Below are positions 1 to 6,925 of a DNA stretch of 25,476 nucleotides, one piece after another. A program made the position numbers and the translations under genes. Within the stretch, counting starts at the first letter, position 1. Each line of letters opens with the position of its first letter. The DNA lies in the NCBI GenBank assembly GCA_964520785.1, contig CAZFQG010000083.1, forward strand, positions 1 to 25,476, written 5' to 3'. A model generated the notes under the pieces. It was not told where the DNA came from and ran no database searches. It was given only the letters and a program-made list of their open reading frames with translations. This DNA is from CAZFQG01 sp964520785 (GTDB taxonomy: Bacteria > Planctomycetota > Planctomycetia > Pirellulales > Thermoguttaceae).

Positions 1-1
1 C

Positions 2-1327
2 GATTCGCTCCGCTCAAAACCCATGGGCTTCTACCCCTGGTCGGACGAGCTGACAAATATCTTCCGGCAAAACCGGATGCTGCAGACATCGTTGTTGTCT
101 GAACGGCCCTCCGAATCGGAACTGGCCTCCCTCGGGCGGCTGGTGAAGGCGCTGCACGCCGATCCCAAGGCCCGGGCCGTATACGCGGCCAACCTCGAGT
201 TGATTTCCCGGCTGACGAATCCCTTGGCAGGGCCCGACCTCCGCGGCTTGCTCAAGGCGGCGGACGAAGGCGCGGATATCGACCCGCCCGCGGACGTCGC
301 GTTCTTTCCCCCGTCGCGAAGTCGTGAGACTGAGCTGATGAAGCGGCTTTACGGAACGGATCGCCCGATTCCGCGCGGTTTCAACCTCATGGATGAGTTG
401 ATCGCGCGAATCCAAGACGGGCGGCTCGATCTGGCGCCGACGGAGGACTCGGGCTGGTACGACTACCAGACGTGGGCCCTGGAGCCGATGGTGGCCCCCG
501 AACGGATGCCGGAGTGGAAACACGCCCAGATGGATGAGGAGTACCGCAAGAAGTTGATCGAACTCTTCAAGGGGGCGTATGCCCTGACACGCGAGACCCA
601 CATCGTGCAAGCGGAGTCGCCCGACTGCGCGGCGGAAGCCCCCATGCCGCATTATGAAATCGAAGTGCCGTTGGAAATCAGCGGCGAACCATTGCCTACA
701 TACTATCTTCGCCGAGCGGAGTCGTACGCCTTCCTCCGCACCGTTCTGGAGGAAACATTCGGGCCGGAGGCGCTGAAGCAAATGCACCGGCTTACTCCGG
801 ACGGCCCCGTCGACAAGACGCTCGACGAGGAATTGCGATGGATGGAGAGCCTGTTCCGCGGCGCCTACACGACGGTCGGGCGGCAACTCGGCATGGCCGT
901 TCCGTCCGGCTCGCAAGATTCCGGCGGCGGTGAGCCGGAGGCCGATGCCCGGTTGTTTCTAAACTGGACGGCAAATCTCGCCTTGGACCCGGACCTGAAT
1001 CGCGACGTGCGGATGATGGTCCCCGTCTTCTACGACCTGGGCCGCCGGAAGATGAAGGTCTGGGCAATGCTCGGATGGCAGACGTTCGGGCTCTGGATTT
1101 CTTACGTCGATCCGCCACAAGTCCAAGTCCTCGACCTAGACGGCAACGTCCTGCCGGAAAGCCGCTACGACCTGTCGTTTGAAGATCGCCAATACAAAGA
1201 GGTGGTCATCCCTATCACCGCCGAGTTCTACGTAGACCGCCTGCTCAATCGCGAGGAGTTCCGTAAAGTGGTGGACACCTATCGCACGAAATCCGCCGTC
1301 CTGCAAAACGTGGCGGCGGAGGAGTAA
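2..1327 (+). CDS. Conserved hypothetical protein, 5' end outside the window
   Basis: The reading frame is open to the left edge (codons before the first ATG at 23 read D-S-L-R-S-K-P), so the gene probably starts upstream and only the 3' part is present. At least 434 codons from the ATG are visible. The product is soluble-looking, acidic and rich in Trp and Tyr, with no signal peptide or transmembrane segment in the visible part. A helical first half (about residues 30-280, e.g. LRRAESYAFLRTVLEETFG) is followed by a segment that looks like beta strands (about 325-410, VPVFYDLGRRKMKVWAMLGW). I do not recognise a named domain and assign no function. The 3' end overlaps the convergent gene on the minus strand by 83 bases. 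Coding is supported by length, even composition and the absence of a better frame; the minus-strand frame at 14-916 is its antisense shadow. Confidence 0.8.
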   Translation, partial: DSLRSKPMGFYPWSDELTNIFRQNRMLQTSLLSERPSESELASLGRLVKALHADPKARAVYAANLELISRLTNPLAGPDLRGLLKAADEGADIDPPADVAFFPPSRSRETELMKRLYGTDRPIPRGFNLMDELIARIQDGRLDLAPTEDSGWYDYQTWALEPMVAPERMPEWKHAQMDEEYRKKLIELFKGAYALTRETHIVQAESPDCAAEAPMPHYEIEVPLEISGEPLPTYYLRRAESYAFLRTVLEETFGPEALKQMHRLTPDGPVDKTLDEELRWMESLFRGAYTTVGRQLGMAVPSGSQDSGGGEPEADARLFLNWTANLALDPDLNRDVRMMVPVFYDLGRRKMKVWAMLGWQTFGLWISYVDPPQVQVLDLDGNVLPESRYDLSFEDRQYKEVVIPITAEFYVDRLLNREEFRKVVDTYRTKSAVLQNVAAEE

Positions 1328-2003
1328 AAATGCCTCCCTCGTTCACCCATTCATAGAGGATCGCGTTGCCTCGCTTATCGACGGAGCGGACGGCACCGGC
1401 CTGGCGGAGGGTGTACGCGACGCGCTGGGCGATCCACCGAGGGATGCCGAGACGCACGGCCAGATGCCCCGTGTGGAACGGCATGGGCAATTCGCAGTCG
1501 ACGAGTAGCCTCAGGTCTCCCGAGGTCCGGATGCGGTGCGTTTGGCGGACTTGGACCAACCGTTGGTCCTCGATGACGAAATCGCCCTCGCGCCGGCGAC
1601 GACGGCGTCCATGCCCGGGATACCGCCATTCCTCCACCTCGACCAGGGGAATCTCCAGCGTGAGGCGCGGGTGGGGAAACACGCGGGTGAAGTGGACGAG
1701 TTCTTCAAAGACATCCACGGCGCGCCCTCTTTTCGGACTCATTCTGCGGTGGAGGACGGCTCCACCGGGCGTGATCCGTTTGACGATTCGCTTGCGGACG
1801 ACGACCGGTTTGACGACGGTGACCTCGTACGATTCGAGAAGTTGCCGTACTTTGTCGCGAATTGCCGCCAGCGAGCCGTGTTGGATTTCGAAAAGCCTTT
1901 CGCCCACCTTGGCGTCGATCCGGTATCTGCCCAGCGGAACTTCGCGCCCCGCGGAGTCTCCCGAATAAAGCCGCTTCAGGGCGCGATGCAGCGAGGTTTC
2001 CAT
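1245..2003 (-). CDS. Planctomycete-type conserved protein with nuclease-like N-terminus and winged-helix-like C-terminus
   Basis: 252 residues, basic, no signal peptide. I recall this as a family of conserved hypotheticals in planctomycetes, with recurring blocks: a start like METSLHRALKRLY, then YRIDAKVG....FEIQHGSLAAIRDK (about 27-50), VTVVKPVVVRKR (61-72), MSPKRGRAVDVFEELVHFTR (88-107), EEWRYPGHGRRRRR (about 124-137) and a C-terminal block GDLRLLVDCELPMPFHTGHLAVRL to GNAILYEW. The D...EIQ arrangement followed by a helix resembles the core of PD-(D/E)XK nucleases with Q in place of K; that is an inference. The C-terminal part with FHTGHLAVRLGIPRWIAQRVAYTLRQAGAV looks like a winged helix. 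About 28 residues after GNAILYEWV are read antisense to the end of the preceding plus-strand gene and are probably an extension beyond the usual family end. It lies 41 bases downstream of pyrE and has no clear Shine-Dalgarno sequence. Confidence 0.75.
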   Translation of the reverse strand: METSLHRALKRLYSGDSAGREVPLGRYRIDAKVGERLFEIQHGSLAAIRDKVRQLLESYEVTVVKPVVVRKRIVKRITPGGAVLHRRMSPKRGRAVDVFEELVHFTRVFPHPRLTLEIPLVEVEEWRYPGHGRRRRRREGDFVIEDQRLVQVRQTHRIRTSGDLRLLVDCELPMPFHTGHLAVRLGIPRWIAQRVAYTLRQAGAVRSVDKRGNAILYEWVNEGGIFTPPPPRFAGRRISCDRCPPLYGTPRD

Positions 2004-2044
2004 GCGTGGGCGCGCGGGAGAAGAGCCGAGAGGTGAATCGGACG

Positions 2045-2602
2045 TCAGTCCTTGGGAGGGTCGATGCCGAAGTCCTGGATCGTCAGAAGGCTTTCGAACC
2101 GATAGCCCCGGTCGGTAAAGGCCTCGCGTCCCCCCTCCATCCGGTCGATGATGGCGACCACGGCCCGGACCGTCATTCCGAAGTCTTCGATCCGCTCGAT
2201 CGCCTTCAAGGACGAGCCGCCGGTCGTCACGACGTCCTCGACCACGACGACTTGGTCCCCCGGCTTGACCGGCCCTTCGATGTACTGGTTCGTCCCGTGT
2301 CCCTTCGACTCCTTCCGCACCATGAAGCCGGCGATCGGCGTGTTCCTCACCGCCGACATGGTCACGACGGCCGACGTGATGGGGTCGGCGCCGATCGACA
2401 TTCCGCCGACGGCGTTCGGGAATTCGTCCCGCCCCAGCAAATCCAGAATCCCCTCGCCGATCAGCATCGATCCGACCGGGTCGAGCGTGACCTGTTTCCC
2501 GTCGAGGTAGTACTTCGCTTTCTTTCCGGAAGCCAGAGTGAAATCGCCGAACTTCAGCGACTTGGCCCGGATCAACTCCTTGAGCGCCGATTTGTCGTAC
2601 AT
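2045..2602 (-). CDS. pyrE: Orotate phosphoribosyltransferase
   Basis: Transfers the phosphoribosyl group of PRPP to orotate, giving OMP, in cytoplasmic pyrimidine synthesis. The PRPP loop VVVVEDVVTTGGS, the FTLASGKKAKYYLDGKQVTLDP segment near the N-terminus and the mobile-loop MVRKESKGHGT region are all present, and the length of about 185 residues is typical. Two starts are possible: ATG at 2602 (MYDKSALKELIR, with AAAGGA 11 bases upstream) or GTG at 2632, which adds MENVKGRFGF and has a GAAGG close by. I prefer 2602 because OPRTases of this subgroup begin at about this point. It follows the LysM/YkuD gene at a spacing of 13-43 bases depending on the start, so the two are probably co-transcribed. 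Nothing in the catalytic set looks altered. Confidence 0.96.
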   Translation of the reverse strand: MYDKSALKELIRAKSLKFGDFTLASGKKAKYYLDGKQVTLDPVGSMLIGEGILDLLGRDEFPNAVGGMSIGADPITSAVVTMSAVRNTPIAGFMVRKESKGHGTNQYIEGPVKPGDQVVVVEDVVTTGGSSLKAIERIEDFGMTVRAVVAIIDRMEGGREAFTDRGYRFESLLTIQDFGIDPPKD

Positions 2603-2645
2603 GAATCCGAAGCGTCCTTTAACGTTTTCCACCGACCTTCGTCCC

Positions 2646-3830
2646 TTAGGGTTGGATCACGATCCGTGATCCGACCGAGAGAATCGCGTAAAGGTCGTTG
2701 ATGTCTTGGTTGGAAAGGCGGAACCAGCCGGGGCCTCCGTCGCGCGCGAGATCTTGCGGCGAAGAGGTTCCGTGCAACCCGATTCCCCGATCGAGATTGA
2801 TCAGGCAATCACCCAAAGGATTGCCCGGATCCCCCGGGGAATAGGCGCGGTTTCCGTCATGATAGGTTGGTGTTCGTGTCTTGGATTGGACGATGAACGA
2901 ACCGGATACCCCACTCGCGTCGTCTCCGACCGCGATGGCGAAGCGACCCGCGTAACGCCCGTTCACCGTGAGAACCAACTCGCGCTTTTCGAGGAAGATT
3001 ATTCCGTCGAACGGCCCGCGAACCACCTTGATCGATTGGCCGACGCTCAGCGGTTGATCCTGGTTGAGATGATTAATCCGCGCGAGGAAAATCGGAGTCG
3101 TACCGAACCGCCCGGCCAGATTCTCCCACGTATCGCCCGGCTGGATCGCGTACGGGGGCTCCAAATAAGACTGTTCCGAATAGATCACGCTGCCGGCGAG
3201 TTGATTCAACAGGGCGTCGATCCGCTCCGATCCCTCGATCCGGGCGCCGGGGCCGTACCGCAGACGGGTCAGGTCGAGGAGGGCCTCGGAGAGCTTTCCC
3301 TCGCGAAGCAACCGGTCGACCGCTTGCGGAAAGGACCCCGCCGGGAGAGGCCCCGCGGCGGAAGCCTGCACTACCTCGGCGTCGGAAAACGCCAACTCCT
3401 CCGGTCGTGAATTCCCCGGCGGATGCAACCGCGATTCGGTCGAGCCGTCTTCCTCTTCGGGCGATTCCATCAGCGCCGCCGGCGGCGCGAGAGGTCCCTC
3501 CGGACGCCGTACCGGAATCAGCTCGGTATTCGGCGTCGACGCCGCCTCGGAAAGGAACGATTCGGACGGAGCCGCTTCGGAAGCCGGGACCGCGTCCAAC
3601 TCCACCTCCGGCGGCCGCGGATCGGCCGGGTCCAGGACCGTCACCTGGGGCGGCGCGTTCGAAGATCCGTCGGCGAGTTCCTTGGACGTCTTCGATTCAA
3701 AAGGCTTCTGCCATTCCTTCAGCACGTCCGGTGTCTCGGGAAGCATCTGGCTGTTGTTCAAACCGACGTAGACAAGCGCGGCGATCGCCGCGAGAATGAC
3801 CAAGCCAAAGAACGATTTGATCATTTGCAT
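2646..3830 (-). CDS. LysM domain protein with a degenerate YkuD (L,D-transpeptidase) domain
   Basis: 394 residues. An N-terminal membrane anchor or uncleaved signal (residues 5-24, FFGLVILAAIAALVYVGL) puts the rest in the periplasm. A Pro/Glu/Ser-rich linker (about 30-165) and a short helical segment follow, then one LysM domain (about 227-270, YAIQPGDTWENLAGRFG...LSVGQSIKVV) that should bind peptidoglycan or another glycan, then a YkuD fold (about 275-393). The conserved IGLHGT (His353) and RLSNQD...VGSRIVI are present. Where active enzymes have S-H-G-C before IRL/FRL, this protein has G366-P367-G368-W369, so the catalytic His and Cys are both missing. The DNA reads GGC CCC GGC TGG, with no frameshift. 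It is therefore more likely a cell-wall-binding scaffold than an active cross-linking enzyme. ATG at 3830 has AGGAG 8 bases upstream. It heads the run with pyrE. Confidence 0.9.
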   Translation of the reverse strand: MQMIKSFFGLVILAAIAALVYVGLNNSQMLPETPDVLKEWQKPFESKTSKELADGSSNAPPQVTVLDPADPRPPEVELDAVPASEAAPSESFLSEAASTPNTELIPVRRPEGPLAPPAALMESPEEEDGSTESRLHPPGNSRPEELAFSDAEVVQASAAGPLPAGSFPQAVDRLLREGKLSEALLDLTRLRYGPGARIEGSERIDALLNQLAGSVIYSEQSYLEPPYAIQPGDTWENLAGRFGTTPIFLARINHLNQDQPLSVGQSIKVVRGPFDGIIFLEKRELVLTVNGRYAGRFAIAVGDDASGVSGSFIVQSKTRTPTYHDGNRAYSPGDPGNPLGDCLINLDRGIGLHGTSSPQDLARDGGPGWFRLSNQDINDLYAILSVGSRIVIQP

Positions 3831-3941
3831 CCGTACTTCTCCTAGGTTTCAACGACTTCCCGGCCGGTTGTCACGCACCGTGCCGGCAAGGCGCGGCCGC
3901 TTTCCCCCACATCCGTAACGCCGAGCTCTCCACGAGCGGGG

Positions 3942-3968
3942 CGGAAAGCCGGAAATTCGGGCTTTCCG
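3942..3968. other. 9-bp hairpin between divergent genes
   Basis: Arms CGGAAAGCC (3942-3950) and GGCTTTCCG (3960-3968) pair perfectly around a 9-base loop. It lies in the 188-base gap between the divergent LysM/YkuD and zinc-ribbon genes, and no T-run follows on either strand. It could be an operator or a leader structure; the sequence does not decide. Confidence 0.4.
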
Positions 3969-4018
3969 ACCTCCCGCCTCGAGGTTACGATGGCGGTGAC
4001 CGTTCAGGAGGACCGTTC

Positions 4019-4285
4019 ATGTCGCATGACTATCCACAATTCGAAAAACCCGGTGACGAACTCCGCGACGAAGAATATCCCGACCAGGGCGAACCGACGT
4101 CGGACGAGGAGGACGATTCCGGCGAAATCTGTCCTCATTGCGGCCGTTGCGTCTTCGATGATTTGGACGAATGCCCGCACTGCGGTACGCCGTTGAACTC
4201 CGCGAGGTTCGGCAAGAATGGCCCGTTTTGGACCATTGTCGTCGTGGTCATACTCATCGCGTTCGTCGTCACCTTCGTCTTCTAA
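4019..4285 (+). CDS. Small zinc-ribbon protein with one C-terminal membrane segment
   Basis: 88 residues. An acidic N-terminal half (DELRDEEYPDQGEPTSDEEDD) is followed by a double-CxxC zinc ribbon (CPHCGRCVFDDLDECPHCGTPL, about residues 39-60) and a C-terminal hydrophobic helix, WTIVVVVILIAFVVTFVF, which would anchor it by its tail with the ribbon in the cytoplasm. AGGAGG at 4006-4011 sits 7 bases before ATG, an excellent ribosome binding site that fixes the start and argues for a real gene. Similar tail-anchored ribbon proteins are common in planctomycetes, with no established function. The frame at 4004-4315 on the other strand is a shadow. Confidence 0.85.
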   Translation: MSHDYPQFEKPGDELRDEEYPDQGEPTSDEEDDSGEICPHCGRCVFDDLDECPHCGTPLNSARFGKNGPFWTIVVVVILIAFVVTFVF

Positions 4286-4512
4286 CGAGGGTGCCGACCC
4301 CGAGAACCGTCGCACGAAACGCCTTGAAAAACGCCTCCGGCGAATCCGGGCAGGCTCTCAACACCCGGATAGCGTATCCTTTTTGGAAACCTGTTTCCAG
4401 ACCAGTTTATGAAAGATGGGTAAGCTGAGGCGGTTTTTAATGATTCTCCAAGGAGTAGCCATGGACGAACGCGGTTCGACCCACGGGCCGGCGTATTATC
4501 TCGGAAGACGAA

Positions 4513-5030
4513 ATGGCTTTTGAGCCCCCTCGGCCGAACCGGGCCGCTGCCACGGCGGGATCCGGCGCGAAAGCCGGGTCGAAGCGGCTTCGCTTGCTTG
4601 CGCTGGAGCCCGATTTCGACGGGTCACATAGGACGTTTCTCGAAGGGCGGATCGCGCGGAGTCGCCATGCTTGGACCGTTTATTCTCTGCCCGGCCATCA
4701 CTAGAAATGGCGGATGCGTCATGCGGCGGCGACATTCGCATTCGCGGACCGCATCCGGCTGACCCCCTCCCTGGAGCGGGACGTGGCATTCGCGACGTCC
4801 ATGCCGAATATCGCTGAGTTTCGCGGGTTGGCCGATCCCGCCGTGAGAGACGTGCCGGCGGTCGTGTATTTTCACGAGAACCAGTTGACCTACCCCGTCC
4901 GGCGCGAGGACGAGCGGGATGTGCACTTCGCCGTCAGCCACGTCATGACCTTCCGCGCGGCGGACGCGGTTTCGCGGTTTGGTTCTGTTCACGCGGTCCT
5001 GGTCGAGGGGGTCTTCGTCGCGGTATCGGA
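4513..5030 (+). pseudogene. Decayed tRNA-queuosine alpha-mannosyltransferase-like gene (DUF3524 half only)
   Basis: Conceptual translation matches the N-terminal DUF3524 domain of the QTMAN-like glycosyltransferases, which add mannose to queuosine in tRNA. The blocks are LRLLALEPDFDGSHRTFLEG, IARSRHAWTVYSLPG, then KWRMRHAAATFA, NIAEFRGLADPAVRDVPAVV and YFHENQLTYPVRREDERDVHFA. An in-frame TAG at 4702-4704 interrupts it; family members usually have W-K-W-R-M-R-H here, so TGG to TAG is the simplest change. Downstream of DERDVHFA similarity fades (AADAV...SVH...EGVF), and the catalytic C-terminal half is absent because the next gene's 3' end begins at 5041. A good ribosome binding site (AAGGAG, 4450-4455) precedes ATG 4461, but that frame stops after 20 codons, so the start region is probably frameshifted as well. 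The alternative is a sequencing error at the TAG, but that would not explain the missing second half. Confidence 0.8.
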
Positions 5031-5040
5031 ATCCTCGAGA

Positions 5041-5907
5041 TCAGTTCACCCGCCGGATTCTTTCCACAACGGCCGCTTGGTCGAGCCTTTCCTTGGTGGG
5101 CAGCAATACGTACCGGGCTTCTTCGCCACAACAGTCGAGAATCACCTGCCAGCGGTTGGGAACCGCGTATCCTTCCTGGCACGGTTCGTGGCCGTTGATG
5201 AGAACGGTAGCACCTACGAGCCGGGCGAAGGCCTCCGCGTTGGCGTTTCGGTAATCCCGTCCCCATACAAGATCGAACGCCGGCCGATTTTCCAGAAGGT
5301 CGCCCATATCGATTTCCCGTTCAAAAATCGACGCATCGAAACCGTGTGAGTCCACCTTCGCGGGAATACTATGCGAGACGAAGACCCCCCCGGGCGTCCG
5401 GGCGGCCAGGGAACAGGAACGGAGGAAACTGAAATAGGCTTCGCGAACCAGGTCGGTCGCGGGGCCGTACCGGTACTGCATCCCCAAGCGGAATTGGAGA
5501 TTCAGCATTTTGTCCCCCTTGCGGATCGGGAATTCGGTCATCTCGGAGATTTCATGGTTTCCCAACAAGAAGTGAACCTGACTGGGGAATTCCACCTTGA
5601 AGCGGATAATCTCCTCCAGAAGTCCGTGCGACATACAACCCTCATTCCACGAGTTCAGCGGGCCACCGTGGAATGCCTCCTGCAAGATCAGGTACCGAGT
5701 GGGATTCGAAGAAAGTGCGGCAATACGTTTGATCGCGGAGTAGTTGCGCCGGTTTCCATGCAGGTCCCCGGTGATCATGACTTCCGCGATACCGTCATAA
5801 TCGAAATCGAGAAGCGACCCCTGACGAAGGGGATCGGCCTCGTTGATCAGAGCTGCCTGTTTGCACAGTTTCAGGATTTCTTCAATTGTTTCAAACGGAA
5901 CAACCAT
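5041..5907 (-). CDS. Calcineurin-like metallophosphoesterase, planctomycete-type
   Basis: 288 residues, cytoplasmic. Metallophosphoesterase motifs occur in order: GDLHGN (about residues 47-52), LILQEAFHGG (72-81) at the place of the usual GDxxDRG, LGNHE (113-117), VSHS (near 176) and NGHEP (near 237). The second motif is altered: GD is replaced by QE and DRG by HGG. I recall the same QE/HG form in planctomycete homologues, so it is a subfamily trait rather than decay. The enzyme probably hydrolyses a phosphoester with a two-metal site; substrate unknown. No Shine-Dalgarno sequence precedes ATG 5907. The 3' end abuts the remnant of the queuosine glycosyltransferase gene on the other strand. 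Confidence 0.88.
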   Translation of the reverse strand: MVVPFETIEEILKLCKQAALINEADPLRQGSLLDFDYDGIAEVMITGDLHGNRRNYSAIKRIAALSSNPTRYLILQEAFHGGPLNSWNEGCMSHGLLEEIIRFKVEFPSQVHFLLGNHEISEMTEFPIRKGDKMLNLQFRLGMQYRYGPATDLVREAYFSFLRSCSLAARTPGGVFVSHSIPAKVDSHGFDASIFEREIDMGDLLENRPAFDLVWGRDYRNANAEAFARLVGATVLINGHEPCQEGYAVPNRWQVILDCCGEEARYVLLPTKERLDQAAVVERIRRVN

Positions 5908-6268
5908 GGATCATGGAATGGAGAACAGCTCATTGGACGCGCGGCTTCCTCCGCGGATACGCCGTCGCACGCTGAAAGGCGGAGTCACCTGTACTTCGGG
6001 GTCCGCGGACGTAACCCGCACTCGTTGGGGATTCGGCTTTATGACGGATGACCCAGTATTGGTCAGTTCAATTATATGTGTTCTATCGATTTTCTGGATT
6101 CTATCGACCCGCGAGCCGAATATATCCCGTAAGGGCCCTTTTGACAAAGCCCATTCGTCGGAAGAGCCGAAACGTGCCGGTTCTCAGAAATTGAAGTTTT
6201 GTGGTAATTTCAGTTTCTGCCAGCCTTCATAGCAAGTCTTCTCTGGTTCTCAAAAGGAACTACAAGCG
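5908..6268. other. 361-base intergenic gap, relatively AT-rich
   Basis: This gap separates the divergent metallophosphoesterase and lipoprotein genes. It contains a TATAAT on the minus strand (6071-6076) and a 9-base direct repeat, TTCTATCGA, at 6081-6089 and 6099-6107. A 78-codon minus-strand frame (5911-6147) ends 4 bases before the phosphoesterase start, but I see no ribosome binding site or family likeness for it. Nothing else was recognised. Confidence 0.6.
6071..6107 (-). promoter_or_regulatory. Possible -10 box with an upstream direct repeat
   Basis: A perfect TATAAT on the minus strand (plus-strand ATTATA, 6071-6076) lies about 165 bases before the metallophosphoesterase start. Two copies of TCGATAGAA (minus strand), spaced 18 bases start to start, lie just upstream of it. 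The -35 position is poor, so an activator-type site or pure chance are both possible. Confidence 0.3.
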
Positions 6269-6496
6269 ATGAAACGCGTTTACTTCGTCCTAATAGGTTT
6301 GGTGTTTGTCTTCGGATTGAGCGGTTGCCGCTGTTGCGGGATTGGGATACCCTGCTTGCCGGCTCGTGGCGGTGGCGCCGCCATGGCGGAAGCCGGGCCA
6401 TCCGGACCTCCTACCGGAGCGGTGACCTATCCCTATTATACCAATCGCGGACCCAGGGACTTTTTGGCGGACGACCCCCCGAGCATCGGTCCGTAA
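6269..6496 (+). CDS. Small lipoprotein with conserved TYPYYTNRGPRDF tail
   Basis: 75 residues. The signal peptide MKRVYFVLIGLVFVFGLSGC has a textbook lipobox (LSGC, Cys20), so the mature protein should be lipid-anchored at a membrane surface. The mature part is short: CRCCGIGIPCLPARGGG, a Gly/Ala/Pro stretch, then VTYPYYTNRGPRDFLADDPP and SIGP. I recall the same YPYYT.RGPRDF..(D/N)PPSIG ending in many short planctomycete lipoproteins, often in several copies per genome; the function is unknown. An AAGGA about 10 bases before ATG gives a plausible start. An intrinsic terminator follows at 6616. Confidence 0.85.
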   Translation: MKRVYFVLIGLVFVFGLSGCRCCGIGIPCLPARGGGAAMAEAGPSGPPTGAVTYPYYTNRGPRDFLADDPPSIGP

Positions 6497-6615
6497 TGAA
6501 GCCAAGACTTTAATCCATATTTTTGATATTTGTTCTCCCAATGAACGTCTTCGGAGCGCTCTGCGTCTTGGCTCCTAATTCAGGGAATACGTGGGTTGGC
6601 TAAGCGTTTCATTTG

Positions 6616-6652
6616 GAGGAGACGGCGTGCTCGCGCCGTTTCCTCTTTTCTT
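6616..6652 (+). terminator. Rho-independent terminator
   Basis: Stem arms 6616-6627 (GAGGAGACGGCG) and 6634-6645 (CGCCGTTTCCTC) pair over 12 bp with a single G-T wobble, around the loop TGCTCG, and are followed directly by TTTTCTT. It would end the lipoprotein transcript before the next small gene. Confidence 0.85.
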
Positions 6653-6664
6653 GTGCCTCAGGGG

Positions 6665-6692
6665 TTGCAGATCAGTCGCAGGCATCTAAAAT
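6665..6692 (+). promoter_or_regulatory. Possible sigma-70-type promoter for the 29-codon basic gene
   Basis: TTGCAG (6665-6670) and TAAAAT (6687-6692) are separated by 16 bases, downstream of the terminator and about 70 bases before the GTG start at 6765. The -10 matches five of six consensus bases and the -35 only three. Confidence 0.3.
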
Positions 6693-6764
6693 AAAGTATT
6701 TCGCGTCAGTATGGCGTGTTTGCCGGAAAGTTTAGAAGAAAAGACTGATCTGTAGGAGATTTGC

Positions 6765-6854
6765 GTGGGAACGAAGAAGACTGGAAAGGGTCGCCGAAAG
6801 CTGGGGCGCAAGAAACGGCGGATGCGCTCGAAGATCCGGCATCGCAAGCGGTAG
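6765..6854 (+). CDS. 29-residue, very basic ribosome-associated-type protein
   Basis: GTG start, TAG stop, 30 codons, translating as GTKKTGKGRRKLGRKKRRMR then SKIRHRKR after the initiator. More than half the residues are Lys or Arg. AGGAG (6754-6758) lies 6 bases before GTG, which makes expression credible. The pattern (a KKRRMRSKIRHRK core in under 35 residues) resembles the tiny AURKAIP1/COX24-type ribosomal proteins of other phyla (bS22 or bL38-like), and I recall near-identical short sequences in planctomycetes. A rRNA-binding role is inferred. Its own terminator-separated transcription unit fits constitutive expression. The gene is short enough to be missed by ordinary gene calling. Confidence 0.75.
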   Translation: MGTKKTGKGRRKLGRKKRRMRSKIRHRKR

Positions 6855-6925
6855 CCGTCGGCACGGAATTCCGCTCCACCCTCGCTGGTTGATTCGCCGG
6901 CCCGGGATTTTTGTTCTTGCTCGGC

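Noticed and set aside
14..916. 300-codon minus-strand frame
   Set aside because: Antisense shadow of the hypothetical gene at the left edge; Arg/His/Gly-rich and without a plausible fold.
4461..4523. 20-codon frame with a very good ribosome binding site
   Set aside because: More likely the frameshifted original start of the queuosine mannosyltransferase relic than a separate leader peptide.
5911..6147. 78-codon minus-strand frame directly before the metallophosphoesterase
   Set aside because: Position is suggestive, but there is no ribosome binding site, no family likeness, and a TATAAT lies inside it.
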